Assembly: GCA_023897205.1 (NCBI GenBank)
Contig: JAHWDD010000002.1
Location: 5,890,001-5,954,000 of the forward strand
Direction of reading: 5' to 3'
Origin: Exophiala sp. HKRS030
Taxonomy: Eukaryota; Ascomycota; Eurotiomycetes; Chaetothyriales; Herpotrichiellaceae
Length of the DNA stretch: 64,000 bases
The notes below the pieces were generated by a model that was not told the origin of the DNA, made no database searches, and was given only the letters and a program-made list of their open reading frames with translations. Positions 32,393-44,476 of this stretch are shown in pieces. The first letter of the stretch is position 1. The number at the start of each line of letters is the position of its first letter. The translations under genes were made by a program, and so were the position numbers.

Positions 32393-33901
32393 GCGGGATG
32401 ATTGGTTCTATGGGAGGGTTCTCGGAGTTTGGGAGTTTGGGAGTTTGTGGTTTGTGTTTGCATTGCACGCTATGAGAGAGTTTGAATGCATTTGATGCGA
32501 TGAGCGATTTGGAGTTGGGGTTAGCAGCTTTCAGGTCTCTATTGATGAATTCAAGAAAGGTTGAACAAAGGTTGAAGACAGGTTGTCAACGACGTGAAAA
32601 GATGGAGAATGTATATATGAGGAAAAAAATCTACTTCTTGGTCGCTATGAGTATTTGGGTTGCTTGTTCCAGCAATGAAGGCCTCCAGGCTTAGCGCTGG
32701 TTGTAATGTCAAACCCATTCAAATGTTTAAGTACGCTTGATGCCCCTGAAGATTCGTCAGTGCGACCGATATTACTGTCAGACAACCAACCTCGCTCCCC
32801 CTCCGGTGTGCAATGTGTTCTCCGTACTCCATACTGCGTGCTTCCAGGCTTCCAGGTGTGGCACTCCTTACCAAGTTAGTTAGTTGGTCGCCTATTAGCG
32901 CACCTAGTAATTCACTAATGTCAGGCATGTCACGCTATCCACAATGAGGCCCTGAGACCGGCTGCTGTAACACTGACAGGCACCTAACAGGTATATCAGA
33001 TTTGGAAGGTGACATGCACAATCGACCTGGGTTTGTACGGAGTAGCCAGCCACAGCGTACTTGAGGTACCTGCCCACCCTACCTACTGCAACAGCTCCCC
33101 AAGGTACCTGTGTGACCACATACTGTACGTATCTCCGCACCACACCACGAGGTCGTAAGTCGTAAGGTGGTAAGGTCGTAGTACACTGTAGACGGTAGTG
33201 GGCCACCTTACCCTACTCAACCCTCACATCATTCAACCTCTACCAACTGTTACGTGTTCACAACTTGGGATTACCCGTCCTTGTTTCACTCCCATCGCAC
33301 GCTTCCACCTTTGATTCTCTCTTACTATCACTATTATTGAACATCAATTTGACTAGACCTCCTAATCTAGTCCGGAGCAGCCCCCATCCACTAAATCCAA
33401 TCACCACTCCGCCAGAGACATTGGGTTCCACTCCCTCCTCCTCGTCTACAACATCAGGAACACCCCAAATTTCCATGTCCGACGAGGACGCGTCAGGTGT
33501 CCAGTTTCAACAACACATCATCAATTGTCACTACACCTCCTCCGTCTTCACTTTCTTCACTCTTCGTATTCCATCCATCTCACCAGAGAACGTCTGCCAG
33601 TCCCTATACCCTATACGATACCTCTTCCACGTCTACCTTCTTCACCCAACCATTTTCCCTCTGCCCAGACTCGACCGCTCGACAAGACCTTGGCCACCCA
33701 AGAGATCAATCTATCCCTTGCTTGGCCAACTTCGCCATCATTGATCCCTGAGCTTCACCATACATAGGAGTACAGTACATCTAGTTACGATCTGCTGCTT
33801 GAGGTCCAAGTCCAAAGGCACTTTTCTCACGCAGACAACTTTATCGCCATCTCTCCTCATTCCTTTTCTCCGCCCTCCCTCCGCAACTCTCTCATACCAT
33901 C
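32393..33901. other. Intergenic, no gene seen
   Basis: A 159-codon frame at 33265-33744 overlaps two similar frames and looks random. Short GGTACCT-like and GTCGTAAGG-like repeats occur at 33050-33200. Probably the promoter and leader of the next gene. Confidence 0.5.
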
Positions 33902-35380
33902 ATGTGGTCAACAGCAGCGTCCTGGCTTACTCTGCTGGCCCTTGCTGCAGCACTGACAAGATACTACAATCCTCGATTGTTCTCCAAACTTACTCAACAG
34001 GCAACCCAGGTGCCTGAACAAGTCTCTGCACCCAAACCTGCCGAGAAACGACAAAAGGCGAAACGAACGCACACCAACCGAGTCGACCCCACGAGCGGCA
34101 CCTCGACTCCCACCAGTGCCGCAGAAGGTGTCGCCAACAAACGCAGGAAGCTCGCCGCAGCTTCAAGCGGCCAGAAAGCTGTGACACAGCCAGCTCCAGT
34201 GAGTCAGAGTAATGTTGTGGTTGAAGACGACGACACTTCGATCAGCAACAAGGACTTTGCAGAGCGCCTGGCCAGGACGCAGGCTGGCACAACCCTCGAA
34301 ACTTCCAAAGCCAAGGGCACAAGCAAGAAAGAGAGACGTGCAGCAAAGAAGGTGCAAGGTGAACGGGTTACCCAAGAGCCTTCGGCGCTTTCGACAGCCT
34401 CATCAGCGACGGATGGTCCTGATGTGGAAAACGATTTCTCCCCCGTCGGATCGCCTTCGACTGGTCCTGTATCTACAGCACCTACTTCTCGTGCCGACGA
34501 CGTGTCAGACATGCTTGAAGCTCCGGCGGCCAAGCCAACCACACTGAGATTGACCGATCTCAAGGAAAAAGTCAAATCAATTCCCAAAGCCGTGAGCAAC
34601 AAGTTTGAGCCCGTCCTGTCGAAGAAGCAACGGCAGCGACAGGCTAAGCAAGCAGAACAAAGAGCACTACGAGAAGAGTCAGACCGACTTCACGATGCCA
34701 AGAAACAACAACAGCTACGGACAGCCCGAACGGCGGCAGGGACATCAAATCAGACAAAGGCGGATTCCTTCACTGCTAAGCAGAATGCCTGGCAGTCTGG
34801 CAAACCTGCGACCACCAGCTCATCCACCAACACGGCCGTGGTGCAGCATGCTCCCTTGCTTGATACATTTGATCGTGAGGACCGGTCAACGAGCCAGAGC
34901 CAGACTAATGGAGCAGTCACGTCAGAGCCTCTCTCCGACATCACCAACTCGGTGCCTGACACAGCCAACCTGAATCAAGTACGGCAGGAGAAGGGGGAGA
35001 AACAGACTAATGCCTTGGCAGCTTCCAGCCGAGAAAAGCTCTCACGACCTGGTCTACAGAGCAAGGCCAGCTGGGCAGATGAGGTGAATGACGAAGAGCA
35101 GGATCAATGGGCAACCAAACTCGTGCAAGATGAGAAATGGGAATCAGTGACCAGCAAGAAAGGCAAGAAAAAGGCCAAGAGGGACGTTGACACAAGCAGT
35201 GAGGCCAGCTCCACCGTCGCCAGACCAGCACCAGTATCAGCACCAGTTGTGAGCAAACCCATCTCAAATGGCAACAGATCTTATGGGTCGGCCAAGCCAG
35301 CCAACGATCAGGGTAACAGATTTGCATCTATTGAGGACACCAGTCCATCAGCATTCAAAGACGCCGATTGGGAGGCATAA
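33902..35380 (+). CDS. Signal-anchored, disordered fungal protein
   Basis: 492-residue single-exon protein. The first 20 residues (MWSTAASWLTLLALAAALTR) form a signal peptide or signal anchor. The rest is hydrophilic: basic clusters (KKERRAAKK, KKQRQRQAKQAEQRALREE) that look like a charged coiled coil, Ser/Thr-rich linkers and acidic residues, ending in SIEDTSPSAFKDADWEA. A short conserved-looking element, SWADEVNDEEQDQWATKLVQ then WESVTSKKGKKK, lies near residues 390-425. Topology suggests an ER-membrane protein with a large cytosolic basic domain, possibly RNA- or ribosome-associated; I know of no named homologue, so that role is inference. Confidence 0.75.
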   Translation: MWSTAASWLTLLALAAALTRYYNPRLFSKLTQQATQVPEQVSAPKPAEKRQKAKRTHTNRVDPTSGTSTPTSAAEGVANKRRKLAAASSGQKAVTQPAPVSQSNVVVEDDDTSISNKDFAERLARTQAGTTLETSKAKGTSKKERRAAKKVQGERVTQEPSALSTASSATDGPDVENDFSPVGSPSTGPVSTAPTSRADDVSDMLEAPAAKPTTLRLTDLKEKVKSIPKAVSNKFEPVLSKKQRQRQAKQAEQRALREESDRLHDAKKQQQLRTARTAAGTSNQTKADSFTAKQNAWQSGKPATTSSSTNTAVVQHAPLLDTFDREDRSTSQSQTNGAVTSEPLSDITNSVPDTANLNQVRQEKGEKQTNALAASSREKLSRPGLQSKASWADEVNDEEQDQWATKLVQDEKWESVTSKKGKKKAKRDVDTSSEASSTVARPAPVSAPVVSKPISNGNRSYGSAKPANDQGNRFASIEDTSPSAFKDADWEA

Positions 35381-36822
35381 GATTTGGTGAGAAGAACCTG
35401 TTAAGTGGCGGATTTGACCACATATTCAATGCATGCATGGCACATGGAACAATGTCACACGACTTTGCTGTACTTTTAGTTGATTCTTATCAGGGATGGA
35501 TTTTCTGTTCAGCGAGAGAATTGTAAACTCGATCAGAACCTGGAGTTGGAGGGCTCCCAGTCACACGGAATCTTCAAGCAGCGTGTTCACACGCCGGAAC
35601 TGTAATGATAGCCTTGGCACGGTGCAAAAGCAATCGAAAATAGGTTTCTTCTACATACAGAAATCAATGAGAGAAAATTCAGTATAGGGTTAGTGTTCAG
35701 CTACAGGCAACCGAGAATAGATTTAACGTGGTGGGTGGTGATTCCAGAAGGACCAAGGGTTGATTATTTGCCCAAATCCGCTGCTGAGTAAAAAAAGAGG
35801 CTGAGTGCGGGCCTGGCATTGCCGAGGAAAGAATAGTAACGTTTGCTGACTAGGGTGCTGATGGCGATGGCGATGGCGATTTTATGGCGACATTGCAGAA
35901 AGATTCCAGGTGTGTTCTTACCACCCTCTCGTCTATATGGAGTACTGTGTAGGAGAGAGTAGATCGTGGCGACTGCACGGAGGAGGTTGAGGGTCGAGGC
36001 CAAGGGGAAAATGTAAAGTCAGGGGGCGTGTGTGTTTCTTCGTAGGGGTTTTGGCCGTCCTGATGCATGATGCACCAAAATATGAAGCACTGACCTTGAA
36101 GGCCAGCCCGATTGGTGGACTGGGAGACTTTTTGGCAAAGCGTTGCGGGTCAATTGATTGTGTGTAGACAGCGTGTTATTATAGCTACCAAAGAACAAGA
36201 CCAAACAACGTCGTGCATTATTAACATTTGGCATTTGTACATCCGAGACCATCTCGACCTCGTCTGTCTACCACCTGTCCTCTCACTCTTATTCACGCTT
36301 GGTTTCTCTTTGCCACAATCCACACAGTGATCGATTACACTAGTCCGAGAGAGAGAAAGAGAGAGGCACACAGAGAGAGAGGTTGACATTTTTGGTGTCC
36401 ACTGTCTGCTATCCACATCCACACACCACCTGCAGTTCATCCGTTCTGGTACAAGATTGTTATAATCTTAACCCTCTCCTCGAAACAGTCCGACTTTTGA
36501 CAGGAAGCCAAACATTCAAATTACCTGCTCCTCTTCATACTTCACACTCTGTACTCCTCCTCCTGCCAACTTTTGCTTTATTTACTCTTGCTATCACGCT
36601 TACGACAACCAACACCCCTCCACTTGTCCTCAACCTGTCCTCAACTCTCCCCGTCTCCCTTCCTCTTCCACCAACAACCGCTGTCAACAAACCCGATCCT
36701 CCAAGACTAACGCGCGCCGTCCCCTACCTCCGTTCGAACGACGTTCTACCCAGACCTTGCTTGTCGGCTTTCACATTCTAGTAACATCCCTTCGATCACA
36801 AAAAACACCACACGCCCAAGCC
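35381..36822. other. Intergenic, 3' UTR and SURF4 leader
   Basis: No gene. A GATGGC triplicate lies near 35860-35878 and a GA-rich purine run at 36346-36382. The pyrimidine-rich stretch 36540-36820 directly before ATG 36823 is typical of a highly expressed fungal promoter/leader. Confidence 0.5.
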
Positions 36823-37914
<1,092 letters not shown>

Positions 37915-39484
37915 AAAGATTCCGCCCTACCTGCACTCGTCTGGATTGAGATGTTTGATTGAAACTGGTGGAGTCATCCACAGTACCAAATTTGTATAAC
38001 GATAAGCATGAGACCATGCAGACCACGAGAAGAGAGGAGACGTTAGACAAGGGGGACAAGAATAGGAGCTTCTGCGCAGAGGTCGATCTGGTGACACGAG
38101 CATGATGGTGGCGTGACGCCAAACATCAGAATCACACGAATCTACCTGTCTATATGACCCTTTCCGAGGGCTCGTGTTCACCAACCTCTCCGAGCATGCG
38201 CAGATAAAGGAGCACAAAATGAGATTTGTAGCATCCAAAACTAGCGAATTTGGGATATCTGGTAACTTGTTATAATCGGTGTTTTTCTCGGACACTCTGT
38301 CCACAGCTTGACACACATCTAGTTCCACCTTCTTCCCTTGCACATTCTTCCTCGTTGCTCCTGGCTTTGATGCAAACAGCTGGGAAACGGTCTGACCTGT
38401 GTCAAACGCGGCCCTCGGTCCCTCTACACCTACCCAGCTACCATCCATATGTAGGTAAGCATCCTCCGTCAATCCCAGACCAACTGGTTAGTCCGTCTTG
38501 GCAGTCCAGTATTGAAGTCTATTGTGATGTCAGTCATGGCATGGCATCGCTCGCTCGCTCGCTCACACTGACCCTGCCCAAGGAGCAGACATGTAGTGTT
38601 CTGCGGCGACTCGTCTTGACGATGCTAACATGAGCGAGCGACAGGATTCCCACGGCGTCTTTTGTTAGCACATGCGTGGGGTTATCAACGTATCAAAGTC
38701 ATGAAGCACCTTGATTTTCAGACCTTCCTGTCGCCTGTAGGGTCATAGGATGCTAACTCCACCTTCAAACGGTGCGTACATATTTGTATGCCTTCTGGCG
38801 CCACTAAATACGCCGGAAACCATCAACAAGCGAAGAACTGTTGCCATGCCCTGTCCGCTGAGGGGCTCCACATATGGCCTTTCTGTTATGTCAGATCCCG
38901 GCAAGTCGACGCTCTTCATGGGAGAGGAAGTTCATGTACAAGATTCTCGAGCACGATCTGTAATGTGAGGGGAAACATATATATGCGGCAAGGCTGAAAG
39001 GGCGGCCTGGTGAGGGAAACAGTGGCGTCCAGGTAAGCCATTGGCGGGTTAGATGATGCCTGAGAAGGTCCTTAGCCCTCCAGCACTACGGGCACCTAGA
39101 TGGTGGGAGCTTTGCAAGACGTTCCGCTCTGTCTCTGCACAATATCATTTGTGGCCGTTCCGCGGTAGCCAATCCACACGTACGAGACCCCAATGGCCGA
39201 CCATGTCAAGATAAGGTATTCCCTTCCGACTTCGAACCTCTCCCCAAGTCTCCAACCGGCCAAGCCCATTTCCGCCCACTCACCAGCACCGCCTTACAGC
39301 CCAGTTATCTACGCAACCCGTCACATCGCAGTTCGGCCATGACCATATCCCTTTTTCTATCGTCTGTTTAGACAATCCGTACTCTACACATCATGGTCTT
39401 TGGGGATGACATTTCCTGAAGACTCGCTGTTTCATCGCTTCCCGTGCATTTGCCTTTATTACCCCACATCCTATCTGGCTCACA
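37915..39484. other. Intergenic, no gene seen
   Basis: A 181-codon minus-strand frame (37927-38472) covers the 3' flank of ERV29 but is Cys/Ser-rich and random-looking. A (GCTC) run lies near 38549-38563. Nothing else. Confidence 0.5.
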
Positions 39485-41213
39485 ATGGCGAGAGGGCAAC
39501 CGCCCTCTAGCAGTCCAGAATCAAGTGGTCCTGAATCGTTACCTTCCCAAGAATCTGGCCAACCTGTCCCTGAAACTCGGCCAGAATTTGAACCCCCTCC
39601 CTCTACCGTGCGGGCTGTCAACAATGTCTCACCTTCAATCAGCCTTTCCACAGCCGGGACCACTCCTCCCACCGCAGTCGGTTCTCAAATCCTTCCCTCA
39701 GATGGCAACGACACCACAGACCCGTCAAAATGGCGAGGGAAGCGTCCGGTGCCAGGAACCCTGCTGGGATCCTCGGAATACTTCGAAATTCAATGTCTCG
39801 AAGACGAGAAACGCACACCTTTTGCACGGAAGCAGCTGGTGGACAAGACAAGCAAAGAGAAAGAGCTACGTGACAGCATCGAATTCTTCAACAAGAGCAC
39901 CGAGATGCCCGAGGGCAGAAAACGTCGGCAGATTAAGCCACTCGAAGCCGATCTGGAAGAATTAGGAGAAAGACGCAGACTGGTAGGCCTAATATTGTGT
40001 GAGGAAGGGACTGTGTTGGCAGACATGTATCACACTCATATCATCAAGCTCCTGCAAGCGTCTTCTACCGACCCTCCATATCTGGACCTTGATTTGTACG
40101 ACATCAGCATGAAACAATACCTTGAACGACGGCAAGGTATTGACCATCTCACTCTACGAAAGAGCCTTCTGAACCGCTTGGGCTGCTTTGCTTGTGCTAC
40201 TGCCTATGTCCACTGGAAAGGCTATCTGCATGTGGATATAAAGCCACAAAACTTCCTATGGCGTGACGAAAATATCTGTCTTGCAGATTTCGGCAGTTTC
40301 CGACATCTGTCTGGCAAGCGTCGGCGGCTGGGAGGGGCGTCGGCAAACGGCAACCGCATGTATGAAGCATATGAAGGTTTGTTCCCATGACTGTAACTTC
40401 TATACTATGCTGACTCCGACTATAGTCTTCAACGGGGAGAGCAATCCAAGCGCCGCGTCTGATGTGGCTGCGCTGGGCTTCTGTTTGATCGAATTCTATA
40501 CCTTCATATGCAACGACCCTAATCACCCTCTTAAGACTCTACGCTACTACCCATCTGAGGGTGGTGAGCATGAAACTGTAACGGTTTATGCGGCCAAAGT
40601 CGATTGGGTGAAGAATGAATGGCTTGACAAGCTAGAAAACTGTTCTCAGCTGACGACGGCCGAAGAACATGAACACATCAAGAAAGAGTTGAAGAAAATG
40701 ATAGACAAGGATGCCTCGAAGCGACCAGATGCAAAAGATCTCAATTTCTTAAACTTTGCATGCGACGAATGTCGAGGCGGCAATAACAAGTCCAACGCCC
40801 GTTCAGCAAACGATGTCTCTCAATCCGGCACCTGGCAGCAATTCGAAACGCCAGTCCATGTCGATGAGACCCAGCCATCAAGGTCCGGATCGGATGCTCT
40901 TGATATTCCTCCCATTTCATCTGCCGGTCGAGATAACGTGGGACTTTCGGAAACAAGGACGTCGCAGGCATCCTCCGTTCCTACCCTTGTAGACGACCTC
41001 TCGACTCAAACCTCCAGTGGCGCCTCAGAAGCCCTCGCTGCCGCCGCGCCACTTACGAATTCCTTCAGTGCAGAGACGCATGCATTGAGTAGTCGAGTGC
41101 AGCCACTGGAAGAGGACTACACCAAGACCACATTGCTACCACGTATTCGTGTTATTGCTGATAGAGAGGATGATCATGTTCGTGGAGACAATATTGTTGA
41201 GGTTGACGATTAA
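39485..41213 (+). CDS. Fungal orphan protein kinase with intact catalytic loop
   Basis: Ser/Thr kinase-like protein, exons 39485-40376 and 40426-41213, 559 residues. A disordered Pro/Ser-rich N-terminus (1-95) precedes the domain. A candidate ATP-binding lysine is in TPFARKQLVDK; the hinge region reads PYLDLDLYDISMKQYLE. The catalytic loop is HVDIKPQNFLW (Arg of HRD replaced by Val, Asp/Lys/Asn kept) near residue 248, and the metal-binding DFG is in CLADFGSF near 269. After the intron, SDVAALGFCLIEF supplies the F-helix Asp. No canonical glycine-rich loop is obvious. The C-terminal 170 residues are Ser/Thr-rich, acidic and disordered. It is the only gene in this neighbourhood with a complete phosphotransfer set, beside two pseudokinases. 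Confidence 0.8.
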
Positions 41214-41974
41214 TTCACCACATCTTTCTTTACATTTTTTTCGGTGAAAAGGCGAGGAGGCATTCTTTGAATTCAGGATATGGAAAAGCAAAAGTTGCAC
41301 TCGAGCGGGATTCTTTGGTCCTCATTGGTGCCTTTGAACATTTGCACAGCGGCATTCACAAAACGATGTTTGGCACCAGGGCCAGGGCACATGGTATGTG
41401 TGCATATTTGGATAAACGCAGAGACACAGTTTTACACATGCCCCCTCGACGATGAACACGAGGTTAGCAAAAGCTCATCTACTACATCCAATAAACGCAC
41501 CGACAAGCGGATTATGTTTCATATTTTGGATAAGTGAAAAGGGGGAGTTTTACACATGACAGCCAGACAGACATGAAGCTATATAGAGCTCATTTACCAC
41601 AGCCGGTAAGCGCAATGGGAGCGCGAAGACCACCAGGACAGGAAAATGGCGCTAAATGTTGTTTCCATTTGATTTTCTTCGCTCGAGGAAAGGGCGTTTA
41701 TTTGGGCATGGCATGTTGACGAAGAAGTATGGAACGGGCTAAAGGTTGGCCGAAACTCCACATATTGTAATCCCCAAAGACTCGTGATATTTCAATCACG
41801 GTCCAGCATTAATGATAGCATTTGTATCATTGTCAACGTATTCTCCATGTGATTTCTGCTCACTACCTAGAAGGCTCCACCTGGTGTTCCAGTTCATAGG
41901 ACGTCTTATCTACCTAAAAGACATGCAGACAAACCACTCCCCCACGTCCTGTGACCACACGGTCTCTGGAACGC
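41214..41974. other. Intergenic, converging 3' ends
   Basis: The kinase (plus) and the first HeLo-pseudokinase (minus) end toward each other here. Small frames only. Confidence 0.6.
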
Positions 41975-43927
41975 TCACACGGCGGAATATGGAAGGAGCT
42001 TTGCCGGATCCAAGTTCTTCAGGACCTCGTCGACGAACAAAGCTCCTGCTTCCTTGTGCGAAGCAGACACTCCCGAGATTCTGCACGACAAGCAGGTGTC
42101 CACTGCCTTGGCGTAGTACTCGCCCATCATAAACTCCAGATCCTCGTGCGCGACCGATATCAGCGCCTCCTTGATGTCTACTGGCGTTGGCGCCGAGGAC
42201 ACTACTTCCGTCTCCTGATGCTGGTCGTCGTGCACAATGGCTCCGGTTCCGCCTACAGTCAGCGGCTTCTGTCTGGCTCTGGTTGCAGCTAGATTGCTGG
42301 GGTGGTTGATCTTTTCGCCGCTCAGATCGCTCAGTCGTCCTTCGGTCTGGGAGTCTACCATGGAGAATGCAGTCTCCCACAGGCCTATCTCAAGCAGAAC
42401 CACCCCAAGTGCATAGATGTCGTGTGTCTTGGTGAATGACTCGCTTGGCACCCCCTGTCGAGCCGGGTGCCGATAAATGTCGTGTTCGATGTCTGAAGGA
42501 AATGTATACAACGTCTTCATGTCGAGAGGCCTTGCGTATTCGAAGTCTACTAGATATGGCTTGTCGAGGTCGATCCGGGCTGGTTCCTCGTTTCTGGAGT
42601 CATGTTTCACCTCAGTCTCTCCGTCTTCCTCGTCGTCATCATCGTCATCATATTCTTCCCCCTCTCTTCCTTCCCTGTCTTGGAAAAACACAATCGACTC
42701 ACTTCGGAGATTTTTGTGCACCCATCCATCGGCATGGAAAGTGGCAATAGCTTTTCCGAGGATCTGCGCAAGCTGGAATCGCGCGTGTAATCCAGGTTTT
42801 TTGCACCTGACCTTTCCAGATATCAAATCGTGTAATGTCACTACCTTGGCTCCTTTCTTCACTTCCTCAGGATATTCGAAAATGAAGGCGTACCGTTCCC
42901 GGAGGGCAACCTGGTCGACAACACCTGCGATCCTGAGAGTCCGAAGGTTCGAGCCAGGTCGAGATGCTCTCCTTAAGAACTTCCACAACTGAAAGAGCTC
43001 TTGCTTGCCGTATTTCGACACGGCTGGATCTTGTGTCGGCAGGATTCGCTTGTACTCGAAAAGAACCGGTCTATGCCCGTTCCCAGAATATAAAATGCCA
43101 GGCGTTAGTCCTGAGCGCCGCATAGGCCGTAATGAGTCGAGCTGTGCATCCTTCAGAATTATATCTTCGCCACTCGTCTGAGGATCCAACTTCCAAAGGC
43201 CCCTTCCAGTGCGGAGCGCAATCTCGCGCAAGTCCAGGTGCATTCCAATTTTCAGTGCCTCCATATTCTCCTTGGAAATTGTATCGTCTCGAGTGCTGGG
43301 ATCGAGTAGCATGGTGGTAAAGGCCGGATGATTTTCGATGATCAATGGAACCCAGGTCAACAACCGCTCACTCAGGGTTCGTGATTTCTTTAGAAGACTT
43401 TCCAGCTGTTCAGGTTGCCACAGCCGCTCGGCCCACGCACTCGTCGGATCCGACCTCAGGGAGTCTGCAAAGGCGAGATTCGTCATCTTCATGTCTTCTT
43501 CTTTCGGCAGCTCACGAACGTCTTTGCTTTCCGAGACGTGCGAGAGAGAGCTATACTGCCGATAAGGCTTCCACTTGCCGGCGACTACCGAGTAGTCGGC
43601 GTAGACCTTGCGCAAGCGCTCCAGGATAAGCCCGACTTGCTCGAGCCATTTCGTGTGGCTAATCTGTCGCTCCAGGTCCTGGTCCATTTTCCCCGATCGC
43701 TGCAGGAAGCAACGACCGAAACCTTGTATTCTTTCATATTCACCCTTGAATCCGTCTTCGATGGTCAGCTCTTCTTCGTGCGATACAAGAAGGTGAGAAT
43801 TCCCTGCGGTGACAGTTTGATTGATGAAGGCCAGTAAAAGTAACAATTCCTTCCAGTTGAACCACGTCACAATCGCAACCGGCTTCTTGTCGTCAACCTT
43901 GATCATTTCGTCGTGCATATCCATCAT
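41975..43927 (-). CDS. HeLo-like/pseudokinase protein A
   Basis: 650 residues, single exon. The N-terminal 230 residues are largely helical (SHTKWLEQVGLILERLRKVY; RLWQPEQLESLLKKSRTLSE) and match the HeLo/Het-s-LopB-like pattern weakly; the usual hydrophobic first helix is less clear, so an upstream exon may be missing. From about 290 a kinase-like fold follows: VLFEYKRIL carries the beta3 lysine, the catalytic loop is degenerate (WVHKNLRSESIVFF near 400, where Asp of HRD is Asn), and DFG is DFE (YLVDFEYARP near 459). The F-helix motif THDIYALGVVLLEIGLW is intact. An Asp/Glu run sits between loop and DFG. Such fusions resemble mammalian MLKL in architecture. Function untested; adjacent protein B is a paralogue. 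Confidence 0.75.
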   Translation of the reverse strand: MMDMHDEMIKVDDKKPVAIVTWFNWKELLLLLAFINQTVTAGNSHLLVSHEEELTIEDGFKGEYERIQGFGRCFLQRSGKMDQDLERQISHTKWLEQVGLILERLRKVYADYSVVAGKWKPYRQYSSLSHVSESKDVRELPKEEDMKMTNLAFADSLRSDPTSAWAERLWQPEQLESLLKKSRTLSERLLTWVPLIIENHPAFTTMLLDPSTRDDTISKENMEALKIGMHLDLREIALRTGRGLWKLDPQTSGEDIILKDAQLDSLRPMRRSGLTPGILYSGNGHRPVLFEYKRILPTQDPAVSKYGKQELFQLWKFLRRASRPGSNLRTLRIAGVVDQVALRERYAFIFEYPEEVKKGAKVVTLHDLISGKVRCKKPGLHARFQLAQILGKAIATFHADGWVHKNLRSESIVFFQDREGREGEEYDDDDDDEEDGETEVKHDSRNEEPARIDLDKPYLVDFEYARPLDMKTLYTFPSDIEHDIYRHPARQGVPSESFTKTHDIYALGVVLLEIGLWETAFSMVDSQTEGRLSDLSGEKINHPSNLAATRARQKPLTVGGTGAIVHDDQHQETEVVSSAPTPVDIKEALISVAHEDLEFMMGEYYAKAVDTCLSCRISGVSASHKEAGALFVDEVLKNLDPAKLLPYSAV

Positions 43928-44476
43928 GCCGAAACTGTGTGATTGTCGCGCGCATCATTGACGCTTAAATGAGCAGATGTTCTCAAGGCTGCAGCTGGGT
44001 GTTGGCTGAGATGTTCAGCCTGGGTAATGTACAACCTAGCCTATAAAAAGACGCGAAAGTGACTCTGCCTTCTCATATTAGCAGGTCGTATGACAAAAGC
44101 GACAGACTACGCCACACGACACTCTTGTCCGCACCACATGTTACGACGAGCTTCGCAGCAGCGGCAAGTCGTTCTAGCTGCCTGGTTGGGAAGGGGGTCG
44201 CTGGCAGGCAACCAGGCTTTCTAGGCACGTGGGCAGTGCACACCCTTGCCGACGTCTTACATTGCGGCTGACGCCTAGCAGCGAAACGGCTTCAGACTCG
44301 AGCCGCGAACACGAGATGATGTCTTTCACAAATGTTTGGATTGAGGATCCCAGAATCACTCAAACCACCTTCGCAAATTTGCAACAAAACATGGTTACGA
44401 AGCATACTCGCGCAAAGCCAATAACTAATACTATACGACAAATTGATATCCGCCAAGTGTGCAGAGTCCGAATCAT
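43928..44476. other. Spacer between the paralogous pseudokinase genes
   Basis: 549 bp between two minus-strand genes: the promoter of protein A and the 3' flank of protein B. No gene. A short run at 44200-44250 is mildly GC-rich. Confidence 0.5.

Noticed and set aside
36346..36382. GA-rich tract as a functional purine motif
   Set aside because: Simple-sequence run; no evidence beyond composition.
37927..38472. 181-codon minus-strand frame behind ERV29
   Set aside because: Lies in the 3' flank, no motif, Cys/Ser-rich chance composition.
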